From assembly GCA_946040935.1 (NCBI GenBank), contig CAMGCN010000086.1:1-5545 (forward strand): a stretch of 5,545 bases of DNA, written 5' to 3'. Both the position numbers and the translations under genes were made by a program. This document shows, one piece after another, positions 5,153 through 5,545 of this stretch (the first letter of the stretch is position 1; each line of letters starts with the position of its first letter). Source of the stretch: an uncultured Clostridia bacterium (GTDB lineage: Bacteria > Bacillota > Clostridia > Oscillospirales > CAG-272). The notes beneath the pieces are model-generated. The model worked only from the letters and a program-made list of their open reading frames with translations. It did no database searches and was not told the DNA's origin.

Positions 5153-5545
5153 TTGATAATAGCACTTGAGGAGGCAAAAAGAAACCTCGCCTCGATAGAA
5201 AATGATATAAAGGAACTCGGCACCGCTTTGCGGGTTGACAGCATAAGAGAAGAGGTCGTGTCGCTTGAAGAGCAGACTTCAGATCCGTCCTTTTGGTCGG
5301 ATCAGGAAAAAAGCGGACCTGTTTTGCAGAAGATAAAATCGCTTAAAGGAAAGCTTCAGAGGTATGACGCGCTCTGCTCGCGCCTTGAAGACGCGCAGGT
5401 GCTCTGCGAAATGGCGATAGAAGAAGACGACGAGTCGCTCACCGACGAAGTTCTCGCTGAGGTTAAGGGAATAGAGGAAGAGGAAGGACGTCAGAAGATA
5501 GAGGTTCTTTTGAGCGGAGAATACGATGCGAATAACGCTATACTC
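5153..5545 (+). CDS. prfB: Peptide chain release factor 2 (RF2), 3'-truncated
   Basis: RF2 recognises UGA and UAA stop codons on the ribosome and triggers release of the peptide. The window holds 131 codons, the N-terminal helical domain. It is recognised by EEQTSDPSFWSDQEKS (39-54), by LKGKLQRYDALCSRLEDAQVLCEMAIEEDDE and by LLSGEYDANNAIL (119-131) at the edge. The tripeptide anticodon and GGQ motifs lie beyond the end. The start is a TTG with GGAGG 5 bases upstream. In many bacteria the frame is broken near codon 25 by an in-frame UGA that needs a +1 frameshift. Here the equivalent place (L26-R27, TTG CGG at 5228-5233) reads straight through, with no stop and no nearby internal Shine-Dalgarno. 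RF2 rather than RF1 is called from the PSFW and SGEYDANNAI motifs. Confidence 0.93.
   Translation, partial: MIIALEEAKRNLASIENDIKELGTALRVDSIREEVVSLEEQTSDPSFWSDQEKSGPVLQKIKSLKGKLQRYDALCSRLEDAQVLCEMAIEEDDESLTDEVLAEVKGIEEEEGRQKIEVLLSGEYDANNAIL

Noticed and set aside
5152..5169. Reading ATT GAT AAT AGC ACT TGA as a prfB frameshift leader
   Set aside because: The stop would come at codon 6, far from the normal frameshift position. It lacks the CUU UGA context, and TTG 5153 gives an uninterrupted frame with a better-placed ribosome site.
4561..5244. Minus-strand open frame of 227 codons across the Nif3-family gene and the start of prfB
   Set aside because: It is antisense to two well-supported genes and to the prfB promoter, and its translation is Cys/Arg/Ser-rich with no family resemblance.

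Overview
The window is 5.5 kb of chromosomal-type sequence from an anaerobic, low-to-moderate GC Firmicute, most likely class Clostridia. This rests on a rubredoxin-linked flavoprotein, an FTR-type disulfide reductase, an Hcp-associated redox-disulfide protein, the trmK/Nif3-family gene pair common in Firmicutes, GGAGG ribosome binding sites and consensus vegetative promoters. The first 12 bases are not genomic: they match the inner end of the Tn5 mosaic-end adapter, so base 1 is the end of an assembled contig.

Layout. Bases 14-1597 (+) are the 3' two thirds of pheT (phenylalanyl-tRNA synthetase beta chain), closed by a perfect 18-bp hairpin terminator. An extended -10 promoter then drives a three-gene redox operon (+, about 1737-2903): a flavin reductase-like/rubredoxin fusion, a 65-residue protein with the three CxC motifs of the ferredoxin:thioredoxin reductase catalytic chain, and a thioredoxin. 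A bidirectional terminator (2918-2956) separates it from a convergent HIT-family hydrolase (-, 2955-3293). The HIT gene and a small DUF1858-type redox-disulfide protein (+, 3424-3621) are read from back-to-back divergent promoters. A short hairpin follows, then trmK (tRNA m1A22 methyltransferase) and a Nif3-family metalloprotein overlapping by ATGA. A strong promoter and a TTG start then begin prfB (release factor 2), which runs off the end of the window without the usual programmed frameshift.

How it fits together. pheT, trmK and prfB are translation genes; the HIT and Nif3 proteins are conserved housekeeping enzymes. The middle is a compact anaerobic thiol and electron-transfer module. The gene order suggests electrons moving from flavin to rubredoxin, to an Fe-S disulfide reductase, to thioredoxin. 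This route is inferred from gene order and motifs and is the most interesting hypothesis here. No RNA genes, mobile elements or CRISPR arrays were seen, and no gene-free stretch exceeds 300 bases.
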